Of a stretch of 64,000 bases of DNA, positions 23,884 through 32,351 are shown piece by piece; position 1 is the stretch's first letter; the number at the start of each line of letters is the position of its first letter. The position numbers and the translations under genes were made by a program. The stretch is from NCBI RefSeq assembly GCF_042683685.1, contig NZ_JBHUOP010000001.1, positions 620,001 through 684,000 on the forward strand, read 5' to 3'. Below the pieces are notes generated by a model. It saw only the letters and a list, made by a program, of their open reading frames with translations. It did not search any database and had not been told where the DNA came from. Source of the stretch: Timonella corticicola. GTDB taxonomy: Bacteria; Actinomycetota; Actinomycetes; Actinomycetales; Cellulomonadaceae.

Positions 23884-24899
23884 CCACGGCGCCATCACCT
23901 AGCGTGCGCGGCGACCAACTACTAGTGGACACCTACGGACGCAGACACCGAGACCTACGCATCTCACTGACAGATAAATGCAACCTACGATGCACCTACT
24001 GCATGCCCGAAGAAGGCATGGAATGGCTCGCCAAAACCCAACAGCTCACCGTTGACGAACTCGTACGCATCGCCCGGGTGGCAACCGAACACGGAATCGA
24101 CGAGATCCGACTCACCGGAGGCGAACCACTGCTCCACAAGGACGTGCTCGCAATAACACGACGACTAGCATCACTTAACGCCACCCCCGAAATCTCAATG
24201 ACCACAAACGGTCTACGCCTACACCTACTCGCGGGGGGACTGCGTGACGCAGGGCTCACCAGACTCAATGTCTCACTCGACACCCTCGACGATGCCCGAT
24301 TCGCAGAACTTACCAGGCGCTCGCGGTTAGGTGACGTGCTGCGTGGGCTTGATGCTGCCGATGCGGCAGGTTTCACGGGAACGAAGATCAATACGGTGCT
24401 GATGCGGGACGTGAACGACGACGAGGCTCCGCGACTGCTTAACTTTGCGCTCGAACGGGGCTACGAACTGCGTTTCATCGAGCAGATGCCACTTGACGCC
24501 GGACACACGTGGACCCGCGAGCGCATGATCACAGCTGACGAAATCTTTACTCAGTTGTCTGCGCACTTCACCCTTGAGCCGGTTCCGGCGCGGGGAGCTG
24601 CTCCGGCTGAACGATGGTACGTGAACGGCACATCCGCAACCGTTGGGATCATCGCCTCTGTGACTCGCCCGTTCTGCGGAGCCTGCGATCGTATCCGGCT
24701 CACCTCCGATGGGCAGGTGCGTAACTGTTTGTTTGCCCGTGACGAACTGGATCTGCGCGATGCGATCCGTTCGGGTGCCACCGATGAGGATCTTGCCCGG
24801 ATGCTTGGCGTCGCTGTGGCAGCCAAACTGCCCGGGCACGGTATCAACGATCCCGGTTTTATTCAGCCGGAGCGTGGCATGTCTGCGATTGGCGGTTAG
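23880..24899 (+). CDS. moaA: GTP 3',8-cyclase (radical SAM)
   Basis: First step of Moco synthesis; converts GTP to 3',8-cyclo-GTP. The radical SAM cluster motif is CNLRCTYC, and the second [4Fe-4S] site is in FCGACDRIRLTSDGQVRNCL. The C-terminus ends in Gly-Gly (SAIGG), needed for activity in this family. ATG at 23880 overlaps the moaE stop; an open frame extends to 23865. Base usage changes sharply near 24,310: before it codons mostly end in C or A (Leu CTA/CTC), after it in G or T (CTG/CTT). The gene looks intact despite this. Confidence 0.95.
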   Translation: MTTAPSPSVRGDQLLVDTYGRRHRDLRISLTDKCNLRCTYCMPEEGMEWLAKTQQLTVDELVRIARVATEHGIDEIRLTGGEPLLHKDVLAITRRLASLNATPEISMTTNGLRLHLLAGGLRDAGLTRLNVSLDTLDDARFAELTRRSRLGDVLRGLDAADAAGFTGTKINTVLMRDVNDDEAPRLLNFALERGYELRFIEQMPLDAGHTWTRERMITADEIFTQLSAHFTLEPVPARGAAPAERWYVNGTSATVGIIASVTRPFCGACDRIRLTSDGQVRNCLFARDELDLRDAIRSGATDEDLARMLGVAVAAKLPGHGINDPGFIQPERGMSAIGG

Positions 24900-24919
24900 G
24901 CCGTTTTGTCCGCCAGTGT

Positions 24920-25189
24920 CTACCCACCTGCGAATGGCGGTAGAACATCTACGGCGACGTTCCTGGTGAGTGGAAGTTCGAAGTCTCGACCGTCTTGGCG
25001 TAGTCCGTCCAAGAGGTAGGAACTGCGTGCCACAACCTGTTCGAACTCGGAGCCGTGCTGGTTGATGGCCTGTGTCCGGGCGTCGGCTATGGAGGCGGCC
25101 GTGAAGGTTTCGGTGTGGATTCCCTGTGCCGCTGCCCGTACCGCAGCGTAGTAGGTGAACGTCACCGTGTATTGACCGGTGTTCATCAT
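24920..25189 (-). CDS. moaD: Molybdopterin synthase sulfur carrier subunit (MoaD/ThiS family)
   Basis: Small ubiquitin-like sulfur carrier. Its C-terminal Gly-Gly (LPPFAGG) is adenylylated by MoeB and converted to a thiocarboxylate that supplies MoaE. The 89-residue protein has the beta-grasp opening (VTFTYYAAVRAAAQG) and the family end. Two adjacent ATG codons (25189 and 25186) are possible; the first overlaps the stop of the upstream gene. It is the last gene of a seven-gene overlapping operon that starts with moeB, and it is convergent with moaA, 20 bases away. Confidence 0.9.
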   Translation of the reverse strand: MMNTGQYTVTFTYYAAVRAAAQGIHTETFTAASIADARTQAINQHGSEFEQVVARSSYLLDGLRQDGRDFELPLTRNVAVDVLPPFAGG

Positions 25190-25446
25190 GACTCGCTTGT
25201 TGGGGCTGGCACGAGTTCACGGATCGCCGCGATGATCTCGCGTGCCTTGTTGTTGTCGCCGCCTGACAGGCCAACGGCAAGCCCGACGTAGTACGTGGAG
25301 ATTGGGCCGGCGGGGCGGGCGACGTTGTGCGCGACCTCGCGGGTGAGGTCTAGCAACTCGACGATTTCGGGTTCGAGAGCTGTTTCCGTACCGAGTTCAA
25401 GGGTGGTGGCAAGTCGTTGCGCCCACTGGGCTACGGTGACGTTCAT
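25186..25446 (-). CDS. DUF6457 domain protein, Moco-linked small helical protein
   Basis: An 86-residue, probably all-helical, soluble protein. The pattern WAQRLATTLELG ... LLDLTREVAHNVARPAGPISTYYVGLAVG is what I recall as DUF6457, a domain that in some actinobacteria is fused to the MobA-like nucleotidyltransferase. Here it stands alone but overlaps mobA by 4 bases upstream and moaD by 4 bases downstream. Context therefore points to a role in Moco maturation or guanylylation, perhaps as a MobA partner. No catalytic motif or cysteine is visible. The function is not known to me. Confidence 0.8.
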   Translation of the reverse strand: MNVTVAQWAQRLATTLELGTETALEPEIVELLDLTREVAHNVARPAGPISTYYVGLAVGLSGGDNNKAREIIAAIRELVPAPTSES

Positions 25447-26108
25447 TGTCCTGCTTTCTGTGTGCGTTGGGTTTCCATGTTTTGGGAGTGGAGCAATCGT
25501 TCGAGCGTGTCACGGTCCGCCGTGGTGTCAACATCCAGGCTTTCGAGGTCACTGATCTCGAGTGTGGCGGTTCTCAGTGATTGTCTCAGCAATCGAAGTG
25601 GTGAGTTCTCGATGCGGTTGTCAGCGCGTAGTCGTTTCAGCGCGTAGTCGGCGGCGGGTCGGTCGTAGACGGCGATGAGGGGTTGCGGGTAGCCTGCACC
25701 GTCCTGCGCCAGAACGGCATCGCAGGGTTTTCTCTTCTCGCGTAGGGAGATCAAGTGTGCAAGGAGCCTGGGCAGTGCACGACCGGCAAATGGGGCATCG
25801 CAACTTAAGACAGCGCAGTGCGTGGCTTGGCTGCGAAGCGCGGCGAATCCGGCTGCGAGTCCTGCGAGTGGGCCTGAGCCCGGCGGGTCCTCCACGGTCC
25901 AGTTCACCGCGTTGCCTGGGTCAAGGTCACGGCGCGGGCCAACTATCACGGTCTCCACGCAGTGTGGTGCTGCCTCGCTGATGACGTGTTGGAGGTAGGA
26001 CTTTCCGTCCACCTGCAGGAGGGCTTTGTCGGTTCCTCCCATTCGTTGGCTTGCCCCGCCTGCAACGACGATGAGGGCCATGGTTGGGCGAATGTGTTGA
26101 TGCGCCAT
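25443..26108 (-). CDS. mobA: Molybdenum cofactor guanylyltransferase-like NTP transferase
   Basis: Transfers GMP to Moco to make the MGD form used by NarG. The 221-residue protein has the nucleotide-binding opening LIVVAGGASQRMGGTDKALL and EDPPGSGPLAGLAAG, and a metal-binding Asp in AVLSCDAPF. GYPQPLIAVYD is typical of MobA. About 30 C-terminal residues are extra and polar. ATG at 26108 lies two bases after the modC stop. CTP-using relatives (MocA) are possible, but the bis-MGD enzyme in this island favours MobA. Confidence 0.85.
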   Translation of the reverse strand: MAHQHIRPTMALIVVAGGASQRMGGTDKALLQVDGKSYLQHVISEAAPHCVETVIVGPRRDLDPGNAVNWTVEDPPGSGPLAGLAAGFAALRSQATHCAVLSCDAPFAGRALPRLLAHLISLREKRKPCDAVLAQDGAGYPQPLIAVYDRPAADYALKRLRADNRIENSPLRLLRQSLRTATLEISDLESLDVDTTADRDTLERLLHSQNMETQRTQKAGQ

Positions 26109-26110
26109 AT

Positions 26111-27202
26111 TTAGGCTCCGTAGAGGCGTAGTGCAGTTGCCTTGATGCTTGCCCTCACCGTTGTTCCTGGCTGGAGTGCAAGGTGGGCAACGGACCGAGT
26201 GGTGATATCAGCACGAAGTGGGAACAGACCTTCGAGTTCGACTCTGGCGAGGGAACCCATGACCTCGATGTGGCTGACCTGCATGGTCCAGTGATTGCGT
26301 GTTGAGACCAAATCGGATGGTGAACTGGTGGGCAGTTCAAGGGTTACGTCGGTGGGAGCGCAGGACACAAACCGGCTGGCGGAGGGTGCGTAATCGAGGT
26401 GCACCTCGCATGGCGTGGGGGCGGAGGCGTCCATCGCAATGATCGCGGCGTGAGAGTCAGTGTTTGCGGCAACTGGAATGAGGTTGAGTCCAAGGAACTC
26501 TGCGGCAAAATGTGAGCGGGGGAGAGAAGCGACTTCACTGACTGATGCGAACTGCACTAGTTCTCCCGCTTCCAGCACCGCGATGTGGGTGGCAAGCGCA
26601 AATACGTCGAGCACCTGGTGGCTGGTGAATATGAGGGGGAGGTCGTGCTCGGTGGCATATCTGCTCAGTAGGCGACGAGACTCTGAGGCGGAACCACTGT
26701 CCAGATTCGCAAACGGTTCATCGAGTAGGAGCGCTCCGCCTTCGCAGGCTAGTGCGCGGGCGAGTGAGACGCGTGCGGTTTGTCCAGATGACAGTGTTCG
26801 AACACGGCGGTCACGCAGATGTTCTATATCGAATGCGCGTAGGAGTTCCTGTGTGATGTTGTGTGCTGCGGTGCGCGTGCGCTTGAGTTTGGCGACCTGT
26901 TCGACGCTGCGGTGCACGGTAAATGAGGGAACAAGTCGTGGTTCTGGGAACACCATGGGTATGCCGCGCTGCCAGGCGTGAACCGAGGTTCGTGCGGTGT
27001 CGGTGAGGAGCGTGCGGTTGTTGAGACTGATGGTGGTGCCGTGCTCAGCGGCATCCAATCCTGCGAGAATTCGTAGGGTCGAGGTCTTTCCGCAACCGTT
27101 TGGGCCCACGAGGGCGACCCGCATTCCTGGTTCCACGTTTAAGGAGATGTCTAGTGGGAGGTTCCGTGCGGCGTTTCCGGTGATTGTGCAGTTCAGTGTC
27201 AT
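26111..27202 (-). CDS. modC: Molybdate ABC transporter, ATP-binding protein
   Basis: Powers molybdate import with ModB and ModA. Walker A GPNGCGKT is at residues 33-40, signature LSSGQ at 137-141, Walker B ALLLDEP near 160 and the switch His195 (FTSHQ). A TOBE-type molybdate-binding domain follows in the C-terminal third. Unusually, the Q-loop glutamine is missing: where ModC normally has VFQ, this protein has VFPEPRL, with Pro86. The rest of the ATPase is intact. ATG at 27202 overlaps the modB stop. Full length, 363 residues. Confidence 0.9.
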   Translation of the reverse strand: MTLNCTITGNAARNLPLDISLNVEPGMRVALVGPNGCGKTSTLRILAGLDAAEHGTTISLNNRTLLTDTARTSVHAWQRGIPMVFPEPRLVPSFTVHRSVEQVAKLKRTRTAAHNITQELLRAFDIEHLRDRRVRTLSSGQTARVSLARALACEGGALLLDEPFANLDSGSASESRRLLSRYATEHDLPLIFTSHQVLDVFALATHIAVLEAGELVQFASVSEVASLPRSHFAAEFLGLNLIPVAANTDSHAAIIAMDASAPTPCEVHLDYAPSASRFVSCAPTDVTLELPTSSPSDLVSTRNHWTMQVSHIEVMGSLARVELEGLFPLRADITTRSVAHLALQPGTTVRASIKATALRLYGA

Positions 27203-28035
27203 AGAGCCTGGTCCCTTGTGCGCATTCGCAATACTCCAAGGATGATGCAGGAAATGAGCAGCATAGTAGCGGATGCGGTGAGCGCGGCGTCGAGGTCGTA
27301 TCCGAGAAACTCATTGATGGCGGTGGGCAGGGTTTGGGTGTGTCCCTTAACGGCTCCGGCAAAGGTGAGGGTTGCCCCGAACTCGCCGAGGGCGCGCGCG
27401 AAGCCAAGGGCGATGGAGGCGATCGCCGCGGGCTTGACTGCTGGCAGCACAACCGAGAAGAACGCCCGGAGCGGGGACATTCCGTAGGTCAGTGCGGCTT
27501 CGAAGTGTTTGCCACCGAGCGTTGTGAACGCGGATTCCATGTTGGTGACCAGGAATGGCATGGCAACAAATGTCTGAGCTATCACGATTGCCGCAACGCT
27601 GTAGGGAATCTGTATGCCAAAGGCCTCGAACCAGGTACCGATCCAGGAGCGTCGGCCAAATGTGTACAGTAGCGCAACCCCGGTAACGACCGGGGGAAGC
27701 ACGAGCGGCACGGAAACGACTGTGCGCACGAAACCGCCGATTCGACGCGTATTGTGCGCCAGCCACCAGGCCGTTGGCACGCCAATCACCGTTGCGATCA
27801 GAGCCGCGGTAACGGCTGTGGTCAGTGAAAGCGTGAGCGCATCACGCACGGACGGTTGGGCGAGCACCTGAGGTACTCGTGCTAGCGGTACGCGGACAAG
27901 CAGCGCGAGGAGCGGTACGGCGAGAAACATGCAGGCGACTGCCGCGCTGAGCCCTGCCCAGCGCGGCAGCGCGGTCGAACCACGCCGCGTGTTTTTACTG
28001 CGCGGCGTGCTCGGGGTGCGCGGCACAGTTCGCAT
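27199..28035 (-). CDS. modB: Molybdate ABC transporter, permease
   Basis: Membrane channel subunit of 278 residues. After a basic N-terminal stretch of about 25 residues come six predicted helices. The ABC-binding EAA loop is clear (EAALTYGMSPLRAFFSVVLP), as is the conserved LPPVVTGVALLYTFGRR. GFARALGEFGATLTFAG is typical of ModB/CysT-type permeases. Its start overlaps the modA stop by one base and its stop overlaps modC by 4 bases, so the transporter genes are tightly coupled. Confidence 0.92.
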   Translation of the reverse strand: MRTVPRTPSTPRSKNTRRGSTALPRWAGLSAAVACMFLAVPLLALLVRVPLARVPQVLAQPSVRDALTLSLTTAVTAALIATVIGVPTAWWLAHNTRRIGGFVRTVVSVPLVLPPVVTGVALLYTFGRRSWIGTWFEAFGIQIPYSVAAIVIAQTFVAMPFLVTNMESAFTTLGGKHFEAALTYGMSPLRAFFSVVLPAVKPAAIASIALGFARALGEFGATLTFAGAVKGHTQTLPTAINEFLGYDLDAALTASATMLLISCIILGVLRMRTRDQAL

Positions 28036-28784
28036 TACTTCTGTGCTTCTCCGAAACCGTAGTTGGCAAGAACCGCCTGGCCCTCTGCGCTCAGCACGAA
28101 GTCGACGAATTCTTGCGCCGTGGCCACGTCGCTTGTAGGTGCGATTCCATATGTGGTCGCGGGGAACGTGAGGTCAGGGATATCAGCGATCACGGTGTCT
28201 ACATTGCCTGTGGCATCGGTTGAGTAGACGAGGGCGGCATCGACCTGATCGGTCAGCAGCGCCGCGAAGGTGTTCGATACGTCTGACCCTTCGGTGCGGA
28301 TGTCTAGGTCGAGGTTGTTGGTGGCGGCGAATTCGCGGGCGAGGATGCCACACGGTGCGGTTTCGACGCACTGGGCGATGCCCACGCTCTCAAGTTCCTC
28401 GCGGGTCGTGGGCGCATCTGTGGTGTCGGTGCGGACCGCGACGGTGAGTTCGTTGGTTGCGAATTGTTCGAAGTCGGTGATGTTTGCATCGTCCATTGCG
28501 GCAAGATCCGCGCTGGCGAACACGTCTCCCGCGTTGCCCTCGGCGATGCCCACGGCGAGTGCGTGCGAGTTGCCGAAGTTGAAGTTGACCTTGACGCCCT
28601 CGTTCGTCTCAAAGCTCTGCCCCAGTTCCTCAAATGAGGCGCGCAGGGATGCGGCGGCAAAGACCGTTATTTCCCTGGGTTCATCGGCCGATGAGGAACA
28701 CCCCACTGTGGTGGCTCCCAGAGTCAGCGCGACGAGCAGGGCAACAGCGACGCGCCGCGCATTGATGATACGAGTGGTTTTCAC
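28035..28784 (-). CDS. modA: Molybdate-binding lipoprotein
   Basis: Extracellular substrate-binding protein of the Mod transporter. A signal sequence with lipobox TTVGC (Cys about residue 29) anchors it to the membrane. The mature part starts with the ModA pattern ITVFAAASLRASFEELG and contains FNFGNSHALAVGIAEGNAGDVFASAD and VDAALVYSTD, the oxyanion-binding regions. Length is 249 residues. GTG at 28784 overlaps the moeB stop (GTGA). Tungstate binding cannot be excluded, but the Moco context favours molybdate. Confidence 0.93.
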   Translation of the reverse strand: MKTTRIINARRVAVALLVALTLGATTVGCSSSADEPREITVFAAASLRASFEELGQSFETNEGVKVNFNFGNSHALAVGIAEGNAGDVFASADLAAMDDANITDFEQFATNELTVAVRTDTTDAPTTREELESVGIAQCVETAPCGILAREFAATNNLDLDIRTEGSDVSNTFAALLTDQVDAALVYSTDATGNVDTVIADIPDLTFPATTYGIAPTSDVATAQEFVDFVLSAEGQAVLANYGFGEAQK

Positions 28785-29980
28785 TGGTGATTTCTCTCTG
28801 TGAGGGCGGCAAGACCACCTGTGAGGTGACTTACCTGTTTTCTGTTGGATGCTGTCAGGGCGGCGACCGCAATTGCGGAACGCTTTCCCGAGGCGCAGTA
28901 CACCAACGTTGCCGGTGCCTGCGGCACCTTGGCGGGCTCCGCGAGGAGTTCATCAAGGGGAATGTTGAGCGATGCGGGAATGGCGTATTCGCTATGCTCA
29001 GCTCGAGTTCTGACATCGAGTAAGAGCGTGTTCTCAGGCAGATTGGCGACGACCCGGTCAAGCGGATCTTCCACCTCGCCACCCAGCGCCATGCCGTCGC
29101 GCTCAGTGTCCGCATCCGCACCGCGGATGCTGGATGCACATCCACCCACAGCGACGGGCTGCTGGAAGGCATCTGACTCGTCGCCAATGGGAACACTGCA
29201 GGTGGGGCATTCAGGGTTCTTTGCCAGCGGCAGATACTGCCAACCCGTGGAGAGCGCATCGAGTACAGCGATCCTGCCCGAGAGCGGCATGCCGATTCCC
29301 AATAGGATTTTGACGGCTTCCATCGCCTGGAGCGTGCCCACCATGCCGGGTAGAACACCGATGACACCGCCCGAGGCGCACGACGGAACCGTGCCGGGCA
29401 GCGGTGGACGAGGAAACAGACAGCGATAGCAGGGACCATCGTTGTATCCGAACACGGACACCTGCGCGTCGAACTGATAGATCGCAGCCCATACATACGG
29501 AACACCTACAGCAACGCAGGCATCGTTGAGGAGGTAACGCGTGTCGAAGTTATCCGTCCCATCGATCACAATATCTGCGGCGGCAACGAGTTCATCGGCA
29601 TTCGCGGCGGTTAAGCGCTCGTTGATCGCACGCACTGTGACATCCGGGTTCTGTGTGCTCAAGGCCCGATGTGCAACCTCTGCCTTGGGCTGATCAACAT
29701 CAGCGGTCGTGAACAACACCTGACGCTGCAGGTTGGAGAGCGACACGGTGTCGTCGTCAATGACCGTGATGCTGCCAACCCCCGCAGCAGCCAAGTACGT
29801 CAGTACCGGAGCGCCCAATCCACCCGCACCGACCACGAGCACTCGAGAAGCAAGGAGATCCTGCTGACCGGCAATACCTACCTGCGGCAGCGTGAGATGC
29901 CGTGCATAACGTTCAAACTGGTCGGGACGCAACTCAGGGGTGTTTCCCGGTGTGTGTTGTGCAGGCATCAGCGGAGGCAT
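28781..29980 (-). CDS. moeB: MoeB-type MoaD adenylyltransferase with rhodanese domain
   Basis: Activates the C-terminus of MoaD with ATP. The fused rhodanese can supply sulfur. The ThiF/E1-like domain (about residues 18-265) has VLVVGAGGLGAPVLTYLAAAGVG, IDDDTVSLSNLQRQ and zinc cysteines 184, 187, 258 and 261 (CYRC, CPTC). The rhodanese domain (about 305-399) has the active Cys362 in VYCASGKRSA. ATG at 29980, or ATG five codons later, could be the start; neither has a ribosome site, and TATCCT about 17 bases upstream suggests a near-leaderless mRNA. It is the first gene of the operon moeB–modABC–mobA–DUF6457–moaD. Confidence 0.92.
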   Translation of the reverse strand: MPPLMPAQHTPGNTPELRPDQFERYARHLTLPQVGIAGQQDLLASRVLVVGAGGLGAPVLTYLAAAGVGSITVIDDDTVSLSNLQRQVLFTTADVDQPKAEVAHRALSTQNPDVTVRAINERLTAANADELVAAADIVIDGTDNFDTRYLLNDACVAVGVPYVWAAIYQFDAQVSVFGYNDGPCYRCLFPRPPLPGTVPSCASGGVIGVLPGMVGTLQAMEAVKILLGIGMPLSGRIAVLDALSTGWQYLPLAKNPECPTCSVPIGDESDAFQQPVAVGGCASSIRGADADTERDGMALGGEVEDPLDRVVANLPENTLLLDVRTRAEHSEYAIPASLNIPLDELLAEPAKVPQAPATLVYCASGKRSAIAVAALTASNRKQVSHLTGGLAALTERNHQ

Positions 29981-30163
29981 ACGGACAGTTAAACAGGATA
30001 AAAACGAGAAAAGTAGTGAAAAAGGTCCTAGATGTGGGTCCTATACGAGGGTTTTACGTCCATGTCACGCACCGGAAATGCTCAAGGTGGGGTAGGAGTG
30101 CGCAGCCAGTTGAACCCAATCCGCGATGCGCTAAATGTCAGTGGGGCGCGATAGTTTAGAAAC

Positions 30164-32242
30164 ATGCGTCCTGACTTAGAGATCCAGCGGGCAAACACCC
30201 AGTTCGAAGTTGTTTCTGAATTCCAGCCCTCAGGTGATCAGCCAACCGCAATCGCGGACCTGGCCGCACGCCTGCGTGCCGGTGAAAAAGACATCGTGCT
30301 GCTCGGTGCCACCGGTACCGGTAAATCGGCAACCAGCGCCTGGCTGATCGAGGAGGTGCAGCGTCCAACGCTGATCATGGCTCCCAACAAGACCCTTGCA
30401 GCGCAGCTGGCAACCGAGTTCCGCGAGTTGCTGCCCAACAACGCCGTTGAGTACTTCGTCTCGTATTACGACTACTACCAGCCCGAAGCGTATATCGCGC
30501 AAACGGACACCTACATCGAGAAGGACTCCTCAATCAATGAGGAGGTCGAGCGGTTGCGACACTCGGCCACCAACTCGCTGCTCACCCGACGCGACGTCGT
30601 TGTGGTCGCATCGGTGTCCTGCATCTACGGTCTTGGTACCCCTCAGGAATACGTCGAGCGCATGGTGCAGATCGATGTGGGCGACGAGATCGACCGCGAC
30701 GAGTTGCTCCGTCAGTTCGTCATGATGCAGTACAGCCGCAATGACCTGGCGTTTACCCGCGGGACGTTCCGCGTCAAGGGGGACACCGTCGAGATCATTC
30801 CCGTGTACGAGGAACTGGCCATCCGGCTGGAGTTCTTTGGCGATGAGATTGACGCGATCTACACGCTGCACCCGCTGACGGGTGAGATAGTCACCCAGGT
30901 TGAGACGATCCATATCTTCCCGGCCACCCACTATGTCGCAGGCCCAGAGCGCATGGAGCGCGCAATCAACTCGATTGAGACGGAACTGCAAGAGCGCCTG
31001 GCTGAACTCGAACGCCAGAACAAACTCCTCGAAGCCCAGCGTCTGCGCATGCGCACCACCTACGACATTGAAATGATGCGGCAGGTTGGTTCCTGCTCGG
31101 GTATTGAGAACTATTCCCGTCACATCGATGGCCGTGATGCGGGCACCGCCCCGCACACGCTGCTCGACTACTTCCCAGATGACTTCCTGCTCATCATTGA
31201 CGAGTCCCACGTGACCGTTCCCCAGATCGGAGCCATGTTCGAGGGAGACATGTCCCGCAAGCGCAGCCTGGTCGAACACGGGTTCCGGTTGCCAAGCGCG
31301 ATGGACAACCGTCCGCTGAGGTGGGAGGAGTTCGTCGAACGTATCGGTCAGACCGTCTACCTGTCGGCAACCCCGGGAGACTACGAGCTCGCGCTTTCGG
31401 ATGGAACCGTTGAACAGATCATTCGGCCAACCGGACTCGTGGACCCACAGGTCACCGTGAAGCCCACCAAAGGACAGATCGACGATCTGCTCCACGAGAT
31501 CAACACACGCGTTGAAAAGGACGAACGCGTTCTGGTGACCACCCTGACCAAGAAGATGGCCGAGGACCTGACCGACTACTTCTTGGACAAGGGAGTGCGC
31601 GTACGCTACCTACACTCAGACATCGACACTCTGCGCCGGGTGGAATTACTGCGCGAACTACGCCTCGGCGAATACGACGTACTGGTGGGAATCAACCTGC
31701 TGCGCGAAGGGCTCGACCTGCCAGAGGTATCGCTCGTAGCCATTCTTGATGCCGATAAGCAGGGCTTCCTCCGTTCCCCGCGCTCCCTGATTCAGACTAT
31801 CGGCCGTGCCGCACGTAACGTTTCCGGTGAGGTGCACATGTACGCCGACTCGATCACCCCGGCGATGGCCCAAGCGATTGAGGAGACTGAACGCCGCCGC
31901 GACAAGCAGATCGCCTACAACACCGAACGCGGTATTGACCCCCAGCCACTGCGCAAGAAGATCGCAGACGTCACGGACATGCTGGCTCGCGAGGACATCG
32001 ACACCCAAGAACTGCTGTCCGGCGGATATCGAAAGGCGCTGGACCGCAAAGCTGCCGATTCTGCGGTTGAGAAGGCGTTCACTGTGTCCGCAACCACTGA
32101 TCTCGGTGAACTCATCAAGCAGTTGACCGAGCAGATGCATGAGGCTGCTGCGGAACTGCAGTTCGAGTTGGCAGGGCGCCTGCGCGATGAGATCTCAGAC
32201 CTGAAGAAGGAACTGCGTCAGATCAACGAGGCCACTAAGTAG
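30164..32242 (+). CDS. uvrB: UvrABC system protein B
   Basis: Damage-verification helicase of nucleotide excision repair, loaded by UvrA and bound by UvrC. The 692-residue protein has Walker A GATGTGKS (residues 48-55), the beta-hairpin region YYDYYQPEAYIAQTDTYIEKD, DESH in the helicase core, and QTIGRAARN as helicase motif VI. A C-terminal UVR domain (MHEAAAELQFELAGRLRDEI) binds UvrC. No Shine-Dalgarno is seen before ATG 30164. TAGTTT (30152-30157) ends six bases before it, so a leaderless mRNA is likely. I see no SOS box in its upstream region, unlike uvrA. Confidence 0.97.
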   Translation: MRPDLEIQRANTQFEVVSEFQPSGDQPTAIADLAARLRAGEKDIVLLGATGTGKSATSAWLIEEVQRPTLIMAPNKTLAAQLATEFRELLPNNAVEYFVSYYDYYQPEAYIAQTDTYIEKDSSINEEVERLRHSATNSLLTRRDVVVVASVSCIYGLGTPQEYVERMVQIDVGDEIDRDELLRQFVMMQYSRNDLAFTRGTFRVKGDTVEIIPVYEELAIRLEFFGDEIDAIYTLHPLTGEIVTQVETIHIFPATHYVAGPERMERAINSIETELQERLAELERQNKLLEAQRLRMRTTYDIEMMRQVGSCSGIENYSRHIDGRDAGTAPHTLLDYFPDDFLLIIDESHVTVPQIGAMFEGDMSRKRSLVEHGFRLPSAMDNRPLRWEEFVERIGQTVYLSATPGDYELALSDGTVEQIIRPTGLVDPQVTVKPTKGQIDDLLHEINTRVEKDERVLVTTLTKKMAEDLTDYFLDKGVRVRYLHSDIDTLRRVELLRELRLGEYDVLVGINLLREGLDLPEVSLVAILDADKQGFLRSPRSLIQTIGRAARNVSGEVHMYADSITPAMAQAIEETERRRDKQIAYNTERGIDPQPLRKKIADVTDMLAREDIDTQELLSGGYRKALDRKAADSAVEKAFTVSATTDLGELIKQLTEQMHEAAAELQFELAGRLRDEISDLKKELRQINEATK

Positions 32243-32246
32243 TCTC

Positions 32247-32282
32247 CGGTCACTCCCGCCTGACCTTGAATGGGAGTGACCG
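32247..32282 (+). terminator. uvrB terminator
   Basis: Perfect 11-bp hairpin (32247-32257 with 32272-32282, 14-nt loop) directly after the uvrB stop. There is no T-tail. Confidence 0.8.
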
Positions 32283-32351
32283 AGGTCGCACACAATTACA
32301 GCCATTCGGAATAACGTTTATGCGCTGTGTGTTGGATAATTGAATTTGTTT

